Assembly (NCBI GenBank): GCA_945910005.1
Contig: OX246741.1
Location: forward strand, 6,571,788-6,635,787
Origin: Isoperla grammatica
Taxonomy: Eukaryota > Arthropoda > Insecta > Plecoptera > Perlodidae
Reading direction: 5' to 3'
DNA length: 64,000 nt
Below, one piece after another: positions 53,701 through 59,700 of this stretch; position 1 is the first letter of the stretch; each line of letters opens with the position of its first letter. A program made the position numbers and the translations under genes. Below the pieces are notes generated by a model. The model was not told the DNA's origin, ran no database searches, and was given only the letters and a program-made list of their open reading frames with translations.

Positions 53701-56700
53701 CCATAAGAGTCAAGTGGAAACGCTCGCTTCGCTCGCTTAATTAGTAGACGACTGTTTCACGAAAAACCATTAATGGTTTTATATAAAGTTTTTTTTTTTT
53801 ATAATATCATCTTGACGGATTTAAATAATATGTCATGAAAATATTTACAACATATCCGAACACACTTCACATAAGTTGTAAGTTTTTAACTCACGCCGCA
53901 ATCCTGTCAAAAATATTATTCGCTCAACTGATAACGCGGTTCTCATGTGGCGTTTTCCTAATTATTATTATACATTTTTTGTTGTAACACATACAAACTC
54001 GGTCATACCTGGTGCGATCATGTTGTACGGACATAAATGTCGAGTATTCGAGTATTTCTATGCGCTTACCTTACTAAATCCACTTGAAACCTTAAAACAA
54101 CGCACAATTAGCGCCTATCTATTATATAAAATGAATACATTATTCTACAAACATCTAAACAATATTAATTCTTCATTATAATAATAATTGTTGTTATTAT
54201 TATTACTATTATTCGTAGGTAAGCCGTTAAGATAGCCATTCTCTTCGCGCGTACCGCCATTGGCTTCAAACGGGTAAGTAACTTAACGGCCGCCAGATTC
54301 GCCCGTGTTGGCGCGAGTAACGCACTCTATCGCAGACTTAGGAAACTGTCTACGAGCGCGAGCCAGGCGGCCATGCAAGCTACCGGAATAACGCCCACAT
54401 GGAACAAGGCCCACATGGAACAAGGCCCACATGGAATAACACCCACATGGAACAAGGTCCACATGGAATAACGCCCACATGGAACAAGGCCCACATTTTA
54501 CGATCCCGAAGGTTGCATTGCCGTTGACTTTGATTATGCAAATTAGGTATGCAAATTAGGAGTGAGTAACGACTATCAAAACCAATATTAAACATTTGGC
54601 AACGCAGCATCGCTCGGGAAGCTTCGGGTTCGTAAAATGTGGGCCTTGTTCCATGTGGGCGTTATTCCATGTGGGCCTTGTTCCATGTGGGCCTTATTCC
54701 TTGTGGGCGTTATTCCGTGTACCCAACAAAACTACATTGATCGCCCACAGAGACCGCACGGTAGCTCAAAGGTTGTGAAGCAGATTCAAAGACCGTACAT
54801 GGAAGCGACTGACTTGGGTTCGAATCCCACACAATGTATGGATTGTCGTGATTTTTCTCTAAAAATATTCAACGCATGACTGTATTTATAAGATCGACGC
54901 ATCAATCCACAAACAACTACTTGTCAAGAGGTGTGGAATAGTCTTTAGAAAAGGACGATGTGGAATAATCTCTAGAAAGGACAAACCCCAGCTAAGCAAA
55001 CGGGCCGACGAAGCGTTTCATTGGGCTGTCATGTTACTAATTAGATAACACTTAATTTGGTCAGCATTCCAAAATTAGACACAGAAACGAACTAACCAGA
55101 TGTCGCAGTAAAAACGCGTTGTAAGACCCGATTCAGCTGCCATTCAAATTGATATTATGTTGTAATTAATTCTCGCACGTTATCAGCGAAAGATATGAGG
55201 TCTCACGCCTTGGGCTGCTTAGCTAGACATCCGGTAGAGGGTGATAGTAGGGTGGAAGAAATAATCAGTGCATCGTGTATGCGACAGAATCGCTCCACTC
55301 ACATGTCATAATTTGACCAGTGGCGTAGATCACAGTTTCACTAAGACGGCCTCAAGACAAACCTATGCACAGGAATGTCCCCAGGGGTTGTTGAATTCAA
55401 TTCAAGGTTGTTGCCGAAGATGGGAGTAGAACCTACAAACCTATGAATTCAGTGTCGGTACAGGAAGATATCTATGTTAAACTCAAGCCCACAAGGTCTT
55501 CATCGCCTCATCATCATCAACACTAATGTACCCTCGTTCACACACGTTCACTAAGAGTAGTGATTACAGAGGAACCATAGTTACATAATTTTACGAATTG
55601 ACTAACTTTTAATTTCAAACTCAAAGCCTAATAACATACAATCAACGTAGTATATATTACGTACGTCAATCTGAGGGTAAGACAATAAAATAAAGAGTTC
55701 ATTAGACCTAACAGACACTAATAAGTCAATAAACCGCAGCCTATCTGTGAACACCATCTTGTCTTGTCCACCTACGGTTTTACTGGAGCGTGAAATAGAA
55801 CAGACAGTTAGAAAACCAGATTTCGTCATACTATGTCATTAATATTATAACATAAAACATGACAGATTTGTCTTAGCCCCTTTGGCCTCACCAGCGAGCC
55901 GCCACTGTCTACGGTTCATACATCATAATTAACACGAAAATGTAGATCTATGACAATGCAACAAAATGCATTGGCTTCAAACTTGGTGTCTCGCAGCTGT
56001 CTCATCCATTTGTCTTGTATCAGACAGGCGTACACTAGCAGCATGTTATGCAACGATGGCCGCCACTGGAGGGCGCCATATGCGTGTTGTGAAGCCAGCC
56101 AACAGTCTGATATAGCAACACGTATCGTAAACACAACAACAGGGATTATTAGACAGAACATATGGTGCGAGCCGTGTATCGTTTATTGTTAATAACAATG
56201 GGATAGGAGACGTGATACATGTGTTACGTAGATTAACACCCCCCCCCCCCCCCCCCCTTTTTGTCTGGAACGTTGGATACCAAACATATGGATCAAATAC
56301 TAATCAAGGTTTTCAGTGATTAAATTTAAATCATGGCCACAATTTAGATTAATTGAATATTAGTAAAACAGAAATAGATAATCACAATAAATAAATTAAT
56401 ACGGTATTATGTACTTATAAAATAAAATCTGTTATCCAATTAAGATACATTCATTCATTCATTCTATACAACTCGGTAAACAGAAACTCCACATTTTCGC
56501 ACATTGATGTGTTTAAAATGTAGATAATTTATACAGGAAAACAAAAAGACAACAGTTTCCCTAAATCCAAAGCCAACAAATAAAATAATTTTATTTTGAT
56601 ATGTTATTCAAATCATATTTGTTCATCCAAAGAAAACCCCCGAAAGAAACTTTAGACAAGATATTACAAAAAACAAAACCTTTAAGGTTTAAGCTAACTT

Positions 56701-59700
56701 CTTGGATTGTTACCAAGATTGTGTTAGAGTCACAAAAACTACACTGCCGTTGTAGGTTACACATTGGTCAATGCGGTGCACTTCAATTACATGTGATAAT
56801 AGCTCTGCTGCATTTACCCGCCAGTCACGTACAGCACAGTACATTGCAAATTGCAACACTGCCGCACACAATGTTTGGTGTCTAGGAATGCAGTCTAAGA
56901 AAGAGGTAACAGTAATGAATGTTGAGTACCAACTACCAAGTATAGAAAGTCTCATTACTGATTGAGAATAGCGGTTGTGATGAAACATAAGTCGGATTAA
57001 AAAAAAAAACACATCGATTGCATTTTCGAACGTATGATCGATTACGCTAAAACAGCGCGAAATTTCAAAATCGTTTCACAAGAAAAGGAACATAATTTAA
57101 AAAATTGGACTCCAACCAAAGCTCATATAGATATATATAATACGAACTGCATTTTAGACCAACGTTTATGTTTCTAATTTTTGGAAAATGGATGGCTCCC
57201 TTATTTCATTTAAACCCAATCACTCTCTAGAAGAAAAAAAACCTTAAAAATTCGATATCCTTTTTAAGTTCGCGTTCTTGAGAATAGATACTACTGCGGT
57301 TTTAATGTTAGCCGTGGTCTTGTGAGTAATATATTAAAAAAATCAATATCGAAATTCAATTTTAATCATAATCGTCGAATACTTTCACTTCTTTCTCCGA
57401 CCGAGGGTCGAGGGGTAGAGGGATATATTCGATATAATAACAGCCGGAGGAATCCGAGTGAAACAGTGGCGGGAAACTACCCCCTGCATCGGCTGGATGA
57501 CTGAGCAGATATCCAACACATCTGGCGCGACGCATTCAGACCACCTCCACGAAACACTCAGCGAAATCAGTGGCGGAAAAAATTTAACAACCGACCAAGA
57601 GATCACGTTTTTTAATTAGTTTATTCGCCTCGTGACAGAGAGTGACTGGGCGTCGACGGCTACCGTGGAAAGTGTGGAACAGAAGCCGTGGAAATGTATG
57701 AGAAAGTGACAGCACATCGCTCTCAGTATGCATCAATTGTTTAATATTATACATAATATTGGGAATTCAAAAATAATAATATCCGAATCTTCTATTGTTT
57801 GGAGCACGTCAACGTTGGAAGGGTACCTTAATTAATACACCCTTAGCCTAAGGGTACCTCTGATACGGCAGGTTTCGGGTTCGGTTCTCACCGTTGCAAT
57901 CTCCCCTCAAAATGCAGATATAAGGTAAACGCCGGAGTTGCCTCAGGAGTTCACCTTCTTAAATATGATCCCAACTCCATTTTATACCCACGAGAAACAA
58001 AAATACCCTATTGGCCTGGAGTAAAATGTAGAATATGCCAGGTATGGGGATACACAAGGAAGGTTCACACCATGGAAATTCGCAAGTTGCGTTCTCTATA
58101 CGCATTGACCTTGGGTTCGTGGTCAGAGTTCCTTCAACATATTTTTATAGCTGAGTAAGTCTCTTGAAGAGGGGCACCCACAGGTAAGTAGAGGTGCACC
58201 TTGTGATGGGTGCCTGCCTACACGTACATCGTTCTCTGGGCCTGGAGTTATTCATACAAATACATTTGGCTCCAGTCTTACAAGGGTCTCACAGCGGCCT
58301 GAACCCTAACTTCCTTCTCCACTAGTGTTTTGATTTTATATGACGATTAAACACTTCAGGTTTAACGTCATTCGTATTCTGGCAACGGGATAATCGAGAC
58401 AATGAATTGATGATGTATTACATGATTAAAAAAATAACAACATCGATACCAAAACCAGTGTTCTAATTAAGAACGCAGTTCACCAGACCCACACCAAATG
58501 GAGCACGTCTTTTTCGATGGGATAGTAATGTTTTTCATAAATATAATTGTAGAACGGTATAGGCATGACTTATCTTACTAATATTTCTTTTCTAGTTTCT
58601 AAAGACAACTTATAAGTTAGATCTTTCTCAACTCAGACCCCGGACAGTTCTAGATACACACGATACAACAAACTGTAGCAACGCATCACGCGTGTCTAGG
58701 TCTACGTCTCGTTGTGTATAATAACTACTACGATGTGATGAGTAGCCAGTTTATAAATACAGCAAGGCGGTGCTCGTTCTCCAACAAGGTGGCAGTGATC
58801 GTTCTCCAACAAGATGTATCGGAACACAGCCTCAAGTTATCATCTCAGACGATTATACCAGACCTTTCACACCAAACAAAACCTAAACTTAAATGGTAGA
58901 TATACCCGAAAATTACGCGCCCGAAGCCTTCAAGCATGCATGCATGCGAGAGAGCGGCCATCAAACAGCTTCAGGTTGTTGTGGTCACGTGACTTGATGA
59001 TTGGGATGGATGAACGTCACGTCCAACGAAACAACGTGACGGTACCGGCGTCACGTGATTATATTGCAGCCTTGTGGTTGGTAGGCAAACATTCGTGCGA
59101 GGTGCGTCAACAACTTGGTCGTCCATTCATGCACATATTAATAAACATTAAAAAATGAGGACATTTTAAATAAACGCCTTCCTCTAAACACACACAAGGT
59201 AGATTGTTGCTGAAACAAATAGTTTAATTTGGAAATCAGAGTTTTCATTGCATTGAATACATTCATTCAACCTTTTCACTGTCAGGTTAGGTGTTAGGTA
59301 CGTTGGGTTGGGAGAACCATAGAACGGACATAACGTGACCCATCGCTTGTCACTGGGACTGGGGGGGTTAACTGGGGAGGGGGGGGAGTAAACACATCGT
59401 CCCATGTGGGGGAGAACGTCGGACAGCGGCAGAGGGTGGTGGGAGGAACAACGTGGCCAAACTACTAAACAACTCTGCAGTGGTGGATGGGTGGGTGAAA
59501 ACACCCATCTAAAGTTATTATACCCCGGCCTATGTCTTGACTCCACTAAATGTCTGTCCCCCTTTCGAATGAATAACGATCCGAATGTAGACGACGCGAC
59601 AGCCAATCATCATCGGAGACACAAATGGTCCTAGGAATGCAAGGACAAGTTACCGAGAGACATGTGTGGTCAAACTCATTTTCTAGCCCGCATTTCTCAG

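Noticed and set aside
54755..54845. tRNA gene
   Set aside because: A and B boxes are present, but I could not close an acceptor stem or a plausible anticodon arm.
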